Source: Microbacterium sp. p3-SID336 (GTDB taxonomy: Bacteria; Actinomycetota; Actinomycetes; Actinomycetales; Microbacteriaceae). From it: a DNA stretch of 39,538 nucleotides. Positions 25,439-34,277 of this stretch are shown here, in pieces. Where the stretch lies: assembly GCF_025143365.1 (NCBI RefSeq), contig NZ_JALXPE010000037.1:1-39538 (forward strand), in the 5' to 3' direction. The position numbers and the translations under genes were made by a program. Below the pieces are notes generated by a model. That model had not been told where the DNA came from and did not search any database. It saw only the letters and a list, made by a program, of their open reading frames with translations. Position 1 is the stretch's first letter. The number at the start of each line of letters is the position of its first letter.

Positions 25439-26611
25439 TCAGTCGCCGATGTCGACCGCGCGCACCAGCACCGGTGCGAGCGCATCCCGCTCGACCACGA
25501 TCGACGGTCCGGCCGAGTCCACGATGACGCCGGCCATCTCCGAGTGGGTCGTGAGGACCTTGGCCAGCTGCTCCGGCTCGAACGGCAGCGGCCGGTCACC
25601 GCGGCCGAGCGCGATCACCTCGAGCGGGTGCGAGAACAGCTGGAGGAAGCGGCGGCCGTCGGCGGTCTGGGCCTCGGCGATGCCGACCTGCCCCGTGCCG
25701 GAGCCGTCGTTCACGGCCACCCACATGCGCTTCGTGGCGAGCGCCTCGCCCACCTTCGCCGGGGTGTCCTGCTCACGCGGCGCCGCCAGCAGCGACTTGA
25801 CGGTCATCTCGACGTCGGCCTGCTCCAGCGTCTTCTGCAGCAGTTCGGTCGGGAACACCACCCGGTGCGGTGCGGACGCGTTGTCGACGATGAGCCCCGC
25901 GAAGTCGCCGGACACGACCTGCTGCATGATCGACGTGACCGGCTGGGCGACAGCCGAAGTCGCCGAGGGGTCGGCCTCCAGCTGCACCGAGGCCCGCACG
26001 GCCGCCGCCGAGCTGAAGGCGAGCATGAACTGCCGCTCCCCGTCGCGCACCACGGCCACCGCGAGCGGCTTGCCCTCGCTGATCTGCGCCCTGGCGTCGC
26101 CGTTCACGCGGATGAACAGGTGCCCCTGCAGCGCCTGCCGCAGCACTCCGAGCAGCTGCTCGTTGGAGGCACCCGCCTCGATCTGCGTGAGCGATTCGCG
26201 CAGCAGCACGTTGTCCTTCATGCCGGCGACGGTCTCGGTCTGCTCGGGCGGCAGCGCCGGAGCCAACGGCAGCTTCCGCTCCTGCGGCACGGCGGGCTGA
26301 GCGGCCGCGGGCGGAGTCGTCGCGCGCACGGGCGCCGGAGCGGGCTCGGGCTTCGCGTCGGGATCCGGCAGCGCCACCTCGGGGCCGGCCTCGGCGCCGA
26401 CGCCCCGGAAGGCCTGCACCGAGATGCCGACGGCGGGTGCCTGCTCCTGCTCCTGCGCCGTGGGTGCGGCGTCTGCGGGTGCGGACGCGGGTCCGGGTGC
26501 GGACGCGGCCTGCCCGTCCTCGCTCGCAGCGACAGGGGTCTGCTCGGGGGTCTCGTCGACGGGGGTGACAGCGTCGTCACCGGACTTCTTGCGGCGGGAG
26601 AAGAGGGCCAT
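25439..26611 (-). CDS. SseB-domain protein with long disordered Ala/Pro linker
   Basis: 390 residues. A short basic N-terminus (MALFSRRKKSGDD) is followed by an Ala/Pro/Glu/Gln-rich, probably disordered region to about residue 120. Two SseB-like alpha/beta domains then occupy about 130-260 and 270-390, with LFIRVNGDARAQISEGKPLAVAVV and related strands in the first and RMWVAVNDGSGTGQVGIAEAQT in the second. SseB-family proteins are common in actinobacteria but have no defined function. I chose ATG 26611 because TAGGCT (26619-26624) lies 7 nt upstream, a leaderless arrangement. An ATG at 26635 would add eight residues. It sits between the Prim-Pol gene and uvrD1 on the same strand. Confidence 0.8.
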   Translation of the reverse strand: MALFSRRKKSGDDAVTPVDETPEQTPVAASEDGQAASAPGPASAPADAAPTAQEQEQAPAVGISVQAFRGVGAEAGPEVALPDPDAKPEPAPAPVRATTPPAAAQPAVPQERKLPLAPALPPEQTETVAGMKDNVLLRESLTQIEAGASNEQLLGVLRQALQGHLFIRVNGDARAQISEGKPLAVAVVRDGERQFMLAFSSAAAVRASVQLEADPSATSAVAQPVTSIMQQVVSGDFAGLIVDNASAPHRVVFPTELLQKTLEQADVEMTVKSLLAAPREQDTPAKVGEALATKRMWVAVNDGSGTGQVGIAEAQTADGRRFLQLFSHPLEVIALGRGDRPLPFEPEQLAKVLTTHSEMAGVIVDSAGPSIVVERDALAPVLVRAVDIGD

Positions 26612-26618
26612 ATGAGCC

Positions 26619-26624
26619 AGCCTA
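26619..26624 (-). promoter_or_regulatory. -10 element for leaderless SseB-domain gene
   Basis: TAGGCT with a 7-nt gap to ATG 26611. It supports the shorter start over ATG 26635, which lies upstream of this hexamer. Confidence 0.55.
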
Positions 26625-26667
26625 ACGCGCGCCATCGACCCGGGTCCGCCGGGCCCGTCGTCCTCGG

Positions 26668-29130
26668 CTACAGCTTCTCGATGGGTGCGACCTTGATGAG
26701 CAGCTTCTTCTGCCCCGCGCTGTCGAAGCGCACGTGCGCGATGCGCTTCGCCCCTTCGCCGGTCACCGCGTCCACGCGACCCTCGCCGAAGTCGACGTGC
26801 CGGATGCGGTCCCCCGCGGCGAGTTCGAGGTCGCCGTTGTCGCGCATCTTGGCCGTGACCCGGTTGGGGAACTTGTCCATCGCAGTCGACAGCGGCTTGA
26901 GCGACTCCCGTGGCAGCGGCTTCACGCCGAAGCGGTCCCCCGAGCCGGAGCCGAAGCCACCGGAGCGCCGGGCGTTCAGAGCGCGGGACTGCATGCCGCC
27001 GCGCGAGTTGACGTCTCCCGGCGACTGTCGCCAGTCGATGAGCGCGGCGGGGATCTCCTGCAGGAACCGACTCGGCATGGCCACCGTGACCTCGCCGAAC
27101 TGCGCCCTGGTCATCGCGAGCGACAGGTGCAGGCGCTTGCGGGCGCGGGTGATGCCGACGTAGAACAGCCGCCGCTCCTCCTGCGGGCCGCCGGGCTCGC
27201 CGGCCGAGATGCGGTGCGGGATGAGGTCTTCCTCGACTCCGGTGACGAACACCGCGTCGTACTCGAGCCCCTTCGCGGTGTGCATCGTCATCAGCGACAC
27301 CGAGCCGGACTCGTCGTCCAGGTCGTCGGCGTCCGACACCAGCGCCACCTCGGTGAGGAAGTCGGTGATGGTGCCCTCGGGGTTGTTGCGCGCGAAGTCG
27401 CGCGTCACCGCGACGAACTCGTCGAGGTTCTCGACCCTGGCCTCGTCCTGCGGATCACGGCTGGCGCGCAGCGCGTCGAGGTACCCGCTCTTCGACAGCA
27501 GCACGCTGAGCCCGTCGGCCACCGAGGTCGACGGCGGCACCTCGCCGCTGGGTGGCAGCATGATCGCGGTGGCCTCGGTCAGCACGGCGTCGAGCTGCGC
27601 GATCGCGGCCTGGATCTTGGGGCCGACGCCGAGCTGACCCGGCACCGACAGCGCCTCGCGGAACGTGATGCCGTGCTCTTCGGCGAAGCGCGCGATCGCG
27701 GTCTCCGTGACATCACCGATCCCGCGCCGCGGCTTGTTGAGGATGCGGCGCACCGCCATCTCGTCGGCCGGGTTGGCGACAGCCACGAGGTACGCGAGCG
27801 CGTCCTTGATCTCGGCGCGCTCGTAGAACTTGGTGCCGCCCATGATCTTGTACGGCACGGCCGAGCGGATGAAGATCTCCTCCAGCGCACGGGACTGGGA
27901 GTTCGTGCGGTAGAACACGGCCATCTCGGAGTACGGCATGCCCTTGCGGTGCAGCGCCTCGATCTCGTCGGCGACGAACTGCGCCTCGTCGTGCTGCGAG
28001 TACCCGGTGAAGCCGATGATGGCGTCCCCGTCGCCCTTGTCGCTCCAGAGCTTCTTGTCCTTGCGGTCGAAGTTGTTGCCGATCACGGCGTTCGCGGCCG
28101 AGAGGATGTTCTGCGTGGAGCGGTAGTTCTGCTCCAGCAGGACCACCTTCGCCCCCGGGAAGTCGCGTTCGAACTCGCTGATGTTGCGGATGTCGGCCCC
28201 GCGGAACGCGTAGATCGACTGGTCGGAGTCGCCGACGACCGTGAGGGAGGCCCCGGGCTCGCCGGCGCCGTGCGGCTCCGGGTCGGGCTCGAAGATCATC
28301 ATGCCGTTCGAGGCATAGGGGTCAGGAGCCGATCCGACGCCGGACACCGGGCGGGTGAGCTCGTGGATGAGGGCGTACTGCGCGTGGTTGGTGTCCTGGT
28401 ACTCGTCGACGAGGATGTGCCGGAAGCGGCGGCGATACGTGTCGGCGACCTGCGGGAACGCGCGGAACAGGTAGACGGTCTGACCGATGAGGTCGTCGAA
28501 GTCGAAGGCGTTGGCGCGCTGGAGCTGTCGCTGGTAGTCGGCGAACACCTCGACGAAGACCCGTTCCGCCGGATCGGACATGTTGGCCTGGCGGGCGTAG
28601 GCCTCGGCGTCGGACAGCTCGTTCTTGAGCTTGGAGATCCGCCCCTGCACGGCGGCGGGCGTGAGGCCGTAGGCGTCGGCCTCGTGCTCCTTCACGAGCC
28701 GCTTGAGCAGTGCGCGGGAATCCCCCGAGTCGTAGATCGTGAAGTTCTTCGTGAAGCCGAACTGCTGCGCCTCGCGACGCAGGATGCGCACGCAGGCCGA
28801 GTGGAACGTGGAGATCCACATGCCGCGAGCGGCGTCGCCGATCAGGCCCTCGACGCGCTCGCGCATCTCGCCGGCGGCCTTGTTGGTGAAGGTGATGGCG
28901 AGGATCTGGCTGGGCCATGCCTCGCGGCTGCGCAGGAGGGAGGCGATACGGCGTGTGAGCACGCTCGTCTTCCCCGAGCCGGCGCCGGCGACGATCAGCA
29001 GCGCGGGGCCGCGATAGGTGACGGCCTCGAGCTGCTGCGGGTTGAGGCCGGCGAGGAGCTCGTCCTGTGCGGGGGTGCCGGAGGACTGCGGGCCGGCGGT
29101 TCCGGGGACGATGAGAGGGGCTTCGGTCAT
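26668..29130 (-). CDS. pcrA: ATP-dependent DNA helicase UvrD1/PcrA
   Basis: 820 residues. Superfamily 1A 3'-5' helicase for nucleotide-excision and recombination repair. Walker A VAGAGSGKTSVL is near residue 50, the Walker B box is VDEYQDTNHAQY, motif III is GDSDQSIYAFRGAD, motif V is HTAKGLEYDAVFV, and motif VI is RRLFYVGITRARKRL. The C-terminus (HVDFGEGRVDAV...KLLIKVAPIEKL) is the PcrA-type Tudor domain, which in relatives binds RNA polymerase. TAGACT (29140-29145) lies 9 nt before ATG 29130 and only 3 nt before ATG 29136, so a leaderless start favours 29130. In M. tuberculosis uvrD1 lies just before sucCD; here several genes separate them. Confidence 0.97.
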   Translation of the reverse strand: MTEAPLIVPGTAGPQSSGTPAQDELLAGLNPQQLEAVTYRGPALLIVAGAGSGKTSVLTRRIASLLRSREAWPSQILAITFTNKAAGEMRERVEGLIGDAARGMWISTFHSACVRILRREAQQFGFTKNFTIYDSGDSRALLKRLVKEHEADAYGLTPAAVQGRISKLKNELSDAEAYARQANMSDPAERVFVEVFADYQRQLQRANAFDFDDLIGQTVYLFRAFPQVADTYRRRFRHILVDEYQDTNHAQYALIHELTRPVSGVGSAPDPYASNGMMIFEPDPEPHGAGEPGASLTVVGDSDQSIYAFRGADIRNISEFERDFPGAKVVLLEQNYRSTQNILSAANAVIGNNFDRKDKKLWSDKGDGDAIIGFTGYSQHDEAQFVADEIEALHRKGMPYSEMAVFYRTNSQSRALEEIFIRSAVPYKIMGGTKFYERAEIKDALAYLVAVANPADEMAVRRILNKPRRGIGDVTETAIARFAEEHGITFREALSVPGQLGVGPKIQAAIAQLDAVLTEATAIMLPPSGEVPPSTSVADGLSVLLSKSGYLDALRASRDPQDEARVENLDEFVAVTRDFARNNPEGTITDFLTEVALVSDADDLDDESGSVSLMTMHTAKGLEYDAVFVTGVEEDLIPHRISAGEPGGPQEERRLFYVGITRARKRLHLSLAMTRAQFGEVTVAMPSRFLQEIPAALIDWRQSPGDVNSRGGMQSRALNARRSGGFGSGSGDRFGVKPLPRESLKPLSTAMDKFPNRVTAKMRDNGDLELAAGDRIRHVDFGEGRVDAVTGEGAKRIAHVRFDSAGQKKLLIKVAPIEKL

Positions 29131-29218
29131 GACCATACGAGTCTAGGCGGCGGCACCGACATCACGGCGCGGTCGCCACCCCCCGCGACCCGCGTTCACG
29201 ACCTTCGGGGAAGAACGC

Positions 29219-29830
29219 CTAGCGGCTCTCGAGCGCGAGGCGACCGGCCAGCAGCACGTACGTCGCAGCGAACGAGCGGCGCAGCCACGCCATGACCTTC
29301 GGCCGGCTGAGGACCTGCGTGCGCATGGACGCGGCGAAGACCCCGTAGGCGGCGAACACGACCAGCGTGACGCCCATGAACACGAGGCTGAGCACGACCA
29401 TCTGGAGGGTGCCGCCGGAAGCGCCGGCCGGCACGAACTGCGGGAGGAAGGCGAAGAAGAAGATCGTGAGCTTCGGATTGAGCAGGTTGATCAGCACCGC
29501 GGTGCGGACCACACGCCACATCGACACGGGTGCTGCCTGGCCGTCCGGCTGCATCAGCGAGCGGTCGCGCACGGTCTGCCAGGCGAGGAACAGGAGGTAG
29601 GCGACGCCGATCCACTTGATCGTCTCGAAGGCCACGGCGGACGCGTTCAGGATCGCGGCGAGGCCGGTGATCGCCGCGATCATGTGCGGGACGACGCCGA
29701 GCGTGCACCCGAGCGCCGCGACGATGCCCGCCCGTGCGCCCTGGGAGATCCCGATCGCGATCGAGTACACGGCGCCCGTTCCCGGGGTGGCCACGACCAC
29801 GAGTGTCGTGAGCAGGAATGCGATCGTCAC
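29219..29830 (-). CDS. LysE/RhtB-family amino-acid exporter
   Basis: 203 residues with six hydrophobic segments. The N-terminal TPGTGAVYSIAIGISQGARAG and the conserved LINLLNPKLTIFFFAFLPQF are family hallmarks of LysE/RhtB exporters, which expel amino acids such as lysine, threonine or homoserine lactone by exchange with protons. The substrate here cannot be told. The start is GTG 29830 with GGAAGG at good spacing. It follows the lamin-tail protein gene on the same strand after 138 bp that contain a hairpin, so it probably has its own promoter. The 88-bp gap to uvrD1 shows no feature beyond the helicase -10. Confidence 0.9.
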   Translation of the reverse strand: MTIAFLLTTLVVVATPGTGAVYSIAIGISQGARAGIVAALGCTLGVVPHMIAAITGLAAILNASAVAFETIKWIGVAYLLFLAWQTVRDRSLMQPDGQAAPVSMWRVVRTAVLINLLNPKLTIFFFAFLPQFVPAGASGGTLQMVVLSLVFMGVTLVVFAAYGVFAASMRTQVLSRPKVMAWLRRSFAATYVLLAGRLALESR

Positions 29831-29930
29831 GCGAGCCCTTCCGTTGCGGTGGTCGACACGGGACTCCTTGTCTACCGGTTCAGCGCTCCGTCCGCACCCC
29901 TGTGCGGGAATCGGGCATCCGCCGTCCGGT

Positions 29931-29962
29931 CCGAGGGGTGAGCACCACCGCGCACCCCTCGG
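29931..29962 (-). terminator. Terminator-like hairpin after the lamin-tail protein gene
   Basis: CCGAGGGGTG pairs perfectly with CACCCCTCGG (10 bp, 12-nt loop), 6 nt past the stop codon. No T run follows. Confidence 0.7.
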
Positions 29963-29968
29963 GGCGGC

Positions 29969-32900
29969 TCAGGCGTCGCCGACGCCGCGCCGGCGACGCC
30001 GCGCGACGGCGATGCCGCCCGCGACGAGCAGTCCCAGCGCGAGCGCGGTGGCGGCGAACGGCAGGTCCGCGCCCGTGGCGGCGAGTCCTCCGGCCGCGGC
30101 GATCACGCGCAGGTCCGCCCACCCGACCAGGGAGCCGTCGGCTGCGTACACGGCGAGGCGGTGTGCGCCGAGCGCGGCGTCCGCCGGAACCGTGACCGTG
30201 ATCGTGGCCGCCGACGACAGCGTGCCTGCAGTGAGACGGACCGGCTCCGAGTACAGCCAGACTTCGACCCCGGAGCCTGCGGACTCCGCACCCACCGCGA
30301 CCGTCACCTCCTGCCCCCTGGCCGCCACCGCCGGATCGACCGTCGCACCGTGCCGATTCCCCTCCACGAGCGCACTGCCGGGCAGCGGCGGGTTCGCGCC
30401 TCCCGGATTCTCGCCGCCCGGGTTCTCGCCGCCGGGGTTCTCGCCGCCGGGGTTCTCGCCGCCCGGCAGCGTGCCGGTCCGTAGCGCCTGGGAGGCGAAG
30501 CCGTCGGCGAACCACCACACCGGACGCTGCCCGTCCACCGCCAGCGACGCGGGCGCCGTGGCGAAGCCCTCGTTGTTGATGTCGGGCATGCCCGCCGGAC
30601 GGGCGTAGTGCGCGACGTCCGGGGCCGCCGTGCCGTTCAGAGTGACCTCCGCCGCACGCCCCTGGCAGCCGTCGTCGCACACGGCCCACAGCGTGCCACG
30701 CACGCTGTCCCAGTCGAGGGCCATGACCCCCGCCAGACCTGGCTCGATCTCCGACACGAGCGTGGCCGAGCCGTCCGCCGCGAGCGCGAAGGCGTATACG
30801 TGCCCGTCGTCCTCCACGGCGACGAGGAAGAGGCCGTCGCCGTGGCCCGGGTGCACCGCGGGGTCGTACGCCGCTCCTGTCGTGTCGTCGAACAGCGCAC
30901 CGGCCAGCGCGCTGTCCGGCACCCACTGCACGGCTTCCACCCCGAGGTTCGCGCCGACCGCCGGGAGCAGCGTGGTCAGATCCCACTGCTGCTGGGCGAC
31001 GAGGTCGCCCGCCGCCTCCTCGGGGTCCACTTTCAGCAGCGTGTTCTGGTTCACGCCTTTCGCACCGTTGTCACGCTCGGAGGCGACGTAGACGAATCCG
31101 TCCCCGTCGACCGTGATGCCCTCGGTGTCGGGGCCCGCCGCCCCCGGGTTCTGCGCGTCCTTCGGGAAGCGCACGCGCTTGCCCTGGTCCCAGCCGTCGG
31201 CCTTGGTCACCGAGCCGTCGGCCTGGGCGTCCAGCTTCCAGATCCGGCCCTCGCCGTTGTCCACGGCCCACAGCACGACTCCGTCCGGAGTCTCCTGCAC
31301 GTCGAGTCCCGAGCTGTCCTCCAGGAAGGCGGGTGTGTCATCGACCACGCGCACCTCCGCGGATCCGGGCCAGGCGCCCACCGGGATCTCGCCCGCGCAT
31401 ACGTTCGCGGCGCCCTTCGTGGGTTCCGCGGTCGGCGCGAACGCACCGGTGGTGTCGGGGCAGCGCCCCCACGAGGCGGCCGCGTGGCCCTCGCCCCAGG
31501 TCGTCTCGTCGAGGAGGAGCTCGTCGTCGAACACGCGCACCGCGTCGCCGCCACCGAGACCGAAGCCGAGCTCGGCACGGTCGATGACCAGGTAGCCTCC
31601 CGCGGGGATCGAGGTGCCCGCGGGGATCGTGTACGCGTGGGCGTCATCGTCGTCCTTCACGACGATGCCGGAGACGTCGAGTGCCTCGGCCGTGGGGTTG
31701 ACGAGCTCGACCCAGTCGTCCGGCGATCCGCCGTCCGACTCCACCTCGTTGAGGCGCACCGGGTTGCCACACGCGTTCCGCAGTCCCTTCGTGGACGCGT
31801 CCGCGTCGACGAAGTCGCCGGTTCCGTCGGGGCAGCGCGCCCAGACGCCGTCCGCGTGCGCGGCGTAGACATGCTCGTCCACCGTGTTCCCGTTGGCGTC
31901 GCGGAGGGTCACGGTGTCGCCGTTGCCGAGCCCGAAGACGAAGTCCCTGGGCTGGTCGAACACCAGGTAGCCGCCCGGCGGCAGCACGGTCCCCGCGGGG
32001 AGCGGCGTGGTCTCTGCGGCGTGTCCGGCCGGATCGCCGTCCATCACGGTCCAGCCCGAGAGGTCGACCGGCGTGCTCCCCGTGTTGGCGACCTCGACCC
32101 AGTCGGTGGCATCGCCGTTCGACTCGATCTCGTTGATCGCCACGGACGGCATCACGCACGCGTTCGGAGCACCGGGGGTGGCGTACGCGAGCACGAAGGC
32201 GCCGACTCCGTCGGGGCAGCGGGCGAGTGTGGCCGCAGCCGCGTCGCCGTCGATCGTGGCGTGAGCCTGCCACGGGAGAGTGTCGTCGATCAGCGCGCCT
32301 GCGGCGTCGAAGAGACGGATCCGGTCAGCACTGCCGATGCCGATCGCGTCGCGGAACGCGGCGTCGACGCCGTTCACGATCCCGACGGCGCCCTCGTCCA
32401 CCACCAGGCGCTCGCCGCCGGCGATCTGCGTGCCCGCCGGGAACCGCCATCGGTGGTCGTCGGAGTTGTCGCGGATCTCATAGCCCGTGAGGTCGAGCGC
32501 CTCAGTCCCGGGGTTGAAGAACTCCACCCAGTCGGCGGGCTGCGAGTCGACCTCGTTGATGCGGATGGAGCCGTCGACGGGCGCCACGCTGCAGTCGTTC
32601 GCGGTGCCGGGAGTGACGGCGGTCGCAGCCGCCCAGGCACCGGTGCCGTCGGGGCAGCGCGCCCACACCGACAGCGGCGCGGTGTTGTCGTACGCGTACG
32701 CGTCGACCTCGGTGCCGTTCGGGTCGAAGAGCACGACCTCGTCGCCCTTGCCGAGGCCGAAGGGGAAGTCGGCATCCTTGACGAGCACGAGGAACTCCCC
32801 GGGAGCCAGCACGGTGCCCTCAGGAGCCTGGCCGAAGCTGTCGCGCTTCTCGTCCGCGATCGTCCAGCCCGCGAGGTCGACGGGGGCAGGGCCGGCGTTG

Positions 32901-33085
32901 TAGAGCTCGACCTGGTCGGGGAGACCGGTCGCGGCGTCGTCGTAGACGATCTCGTTGAGCACGAGACCGGATGCGGCGGTCGGCGCCGGGACCTCCTCGG
33001 CGGCGGCGACGGGGGCGACGGACATGGCGGCGGCGCTCAACGCGCACGCCGCCGCGACCGCCGCTGCAGGCTGCAGGCGGGGCAT
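29969..33085 (-). CDS. Secreted, wall-anchored protein with four lamin-tail domains and a beta-propeller-like region
   Basis: 1038 residues. A signal peptide occupies about 1-29 (hydrophobic AAAVAAACALSAAA, then VAAAEE). Four lamin-tail (LTD) domains follow up to about 580, each opening with a LNEIVYD/INEVDSQ-type strand and DWVEFFNPGTEALDLTG-like core. Each domain ends in a Cys pair (WARCPDGTG...NDC, ARCPDG...NAC and similar), probably disulfides. Next comes a region of about 310 residues (EGITVDGDGFVYVASERDN, MALDWDSVRGTLWAVCDD) resembling a calcium-rich phytase or propeller fold. A PGGEN repeat linker and an Ig-like domain lead to LAATGADLP, a hydrophobic helix and RRRRRG, a sortase sorting signal of LAXTG type. 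Start ATG 33085 is chosen from AGGAG 5 nt upstream and the signal peptide. LTD domains often accompany nucleases, but no nuclease motif is visible. Confidence 0.88.
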   Translation of the reverse strand: MPRLQPAAAVAAACALSAAAMSVAPVAAAEEVPAPTAASGLVLNEIVYDDAATGLPDQVELYNAGPAPVDLAGWTIADEKRDSFGQAPEGTVLAPGEFLVLVKDADFPFGLGKGDEVVLFDPNGTEVDAYAYDNTAPLSVWARCPDGTGAWAAATAVTPGTANDCSVAPVDGSIRINEVDSQPADWVEFFNPGTEALDLTGYEIRDNSDDHRWRFPAGTQIAGGERLVVDEGAVGIVNGVDAAFRDAIGIGSADRIRLFDAAGALIDDTLPWQAHATIDGDAAAATLARCPDGVGAFVLAYATPGAPNACVMPSVAINEIESNGDATDWVEVANTGSTPVDLSGWTVMDGDPAGHAAETTPLPAGTVLPPGGYLVFDQPRDFVFGLGNGDTVTLRDANGNTVDEHVYAAHADGVWARCPDGTGDFVDADASTKGLRNACGNPVRLNEVESDGGSPDDWVELVNPTAEALDVSGIVVKDDDDAHAYTIPAGTSIPAGGYLVIDRAELGFGLGGGDAVRVFDDELLLDETTWGEGHAAASWGRCPDTTGAFAPTAEPTKGAANVCAGEIPVGAWPGSAEVRVVDDTPAFLEDSSGLDVQETPDGVVLWAVDNGEGRIWKLDAQADGSVTKADGWDQGKRVRFPKDAQNPGAAGPDTEGITVDGDGFVYVASERDNGAKGVNQNTLLKVDPEEAAGDLVAQQQWDLTTLLPAVGANLGVEAVQWVPDSALAGALFDDTTGAAYDPAVHPGHGDGLFLVAVEDDGHVYAFALAADGSATLVSEIEPGLAGVMALDWDSVRGTLWAVCDDGCQGRAAEVTLNGTAAPDVAHYARPAGMPDINNEGFATAPASLAVDGQRPVWWFADGFASQALRTGTLPGGENPGGENPGGENPGGENPGGANPPLPGSALVEGNRHGATVDPAVAARGQEVTVAVGAESAGSGVEVWLYSEPVRLTAGTLSSAATITVTVPADAALGAHRLAVYAADGSLVGWADLRVIAAAGGLAATGADLPFAATALALGLLVAGGIAVARRRRRGVGDA
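30401..30474. repeat. 15-bp tandem repeat encoding PGGEN
   Basis: Four GGTTCTCGCCGCCGG-type units (plus strand) and a diverged fifth encode PGGENPGGENPGGEN and a PGGAN copy. They form a flexible linker before the Ig-like domain and sorting signal. A 15-bp unit can change in copy number without shifting the frame. Confidence 0.9.
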
Positions 33086-33257
33086 GAGGGCTCCTGGGGC
33101 TCGGCCGGGAAGGCGCAGACGGGTACGCCCCCAGATCACCGATCCCGCGTGTCCGGACGGCGGCCCACGGGTGCACGGCGGGTGAACGACAGGTGGCGAT
33201 CACCCCACCAGCGAGACCCCGAAGGAGCCCGTCGGCATCCCAGGAAGCCCGCCGGAC

Positions 33258-34277
33258 TCAGGCGATGCGGGTGCCCGGCGGCAGCCGACGCGCGGGGGTG
33301 CGCGTGCGGGCCCATCCTCCGGCGAACAGCGAACCGGCGATCACGACCTGCACCCCGAGGCCGACGAACCAGCTCGGCACCGAGGACTCGATGACCTCCT
33401 GCGGGGTGCGGTAGCCACCGTCGGGATCGCACTCGTCCCAGCGCTGCTCCAGCGGCGACTGCTGGGCGCTGCGCAGACCGTACTTGATCTGCCCGAACAG
33501 GTCCACCGGATACCCCTCCTTCGCGAACTCCGTCGGGGTCGCATCGGCGAGCACGACGAACGGGTTCGCGGCGAGCACCCACCACACCAGGTCGAAGCGC
33601 GGCACGTCGTAGGTGGTCGAGACCTGCCAGCGGTCGCAGTCGGGGTCGCCGTTCGCGTCGTACGGACGGCTGTAGCTGGTCGCCTCGCTGCGGATGGCCA
33701 TGCCGCCCAGCGCGAACGCGATCAGCGTGCCGACGACGAGCGCCGCGACCACCAGGTAGGTCGTCGCCACGGAGAACAGCGGGCGTGCGATGAGGCCGCT
33801 CAGTCCGACGCCGATCGCGGCCACGACGACGATCTCCGCCGCGAGCACGAGCAGCGACACCAGCAGCACGAGCGGATTCGCTCCGCCGCCCAGCAGCGAC
33901 AGCGCGAGGAACGGCAGCGCCACCAGGAGGAACGCGCCGCCGGTCGCCACCGCCGCCAGCAGCTTGCCCAGCATGATGTCGCCCGTCGATGCCGCCGTGA
34001 CCTGGATCGCGCCGAGCGTCGCCGCGTCACGGTCCCCGTTGATCGCGTTGCCGCTGAGCGTCGGCGACACCAGCACGACCAGCAGCAGCACGATGTTCAC
34101 CACGATCGAGTAGACGCCGGCCCCGATCGCGTCGCCCCACGAGTAGACCGCGAAGGACATGCCCGTGATGCCGAGCAGCACGACGGCGAAGACGGCGAGC
34201 AGCACGTACCAGCCGACGCTGCGCAGACGCTGCGTCAGCTCGAGGCGTGCGATGATCCCGATGTTCGCGAGGCTCAT
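33258..34277 (-). CDS. ABC-2-type transporter permease
   Basis: 339 residues with six predicted membrane helices: one at about 20-45, a cluster at about 55-205 and one near the C-terminus at 305-325. Between them is a large extracytoplasmic loop of about 100 residues (YSRPYDANGDPDCDRWQVS to TPQEVIESSVPSW) with two cysteines. The N-terminal SLANIGIIARLELTQRLRSVGWY is the cytoplasmic elbow typical of ABC-2 permeases. ATG 34277 overlaps the ATPase stop by 4 nt, so the two form one transporter; the substrate is unknown. The gap from here to the lamin-tail gene start (33086-33257) shows no clear promoter or hairpin. Confidence 0.88.
   Translation of the reverse strand: MSLANIGIIARLELTQRLRSVGWYVLLAVFAVVLLGITGMSFAVYSWGDAIGAGVYSIVVNIVLLLVVLVSPTLSGNAINGDRDAATLGAIQVTAASTGDIMLGKLLAAVATGGAFLLVALPFLALSLLGGGANPLVLLVSLLVLAAEIVVVAAIGVGLSGLIARPLFSVATTYLVVAALVVGTLIAFALGGMAIRSEATSYSRPYDANGDPDCDRWQVSTTYDVPRFDLVWWVLAANPFVVLADATPTEFAKEGYPVDLFGQIKYGLRSAQQSPLEQRWDECDPDGGYRTPQEVIESSVPSWFVGLGVQVVIAGSLFAGGWARTRTPARRLPPGTRIA

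Noticed and set aside
29969..33085. Lamin-tail protein as an extracellular nuclease
   Set aside because: No endonuclease/exonuclease/phosphatase motifs were visible in the region after the LTD domains; only propeller-like strands.
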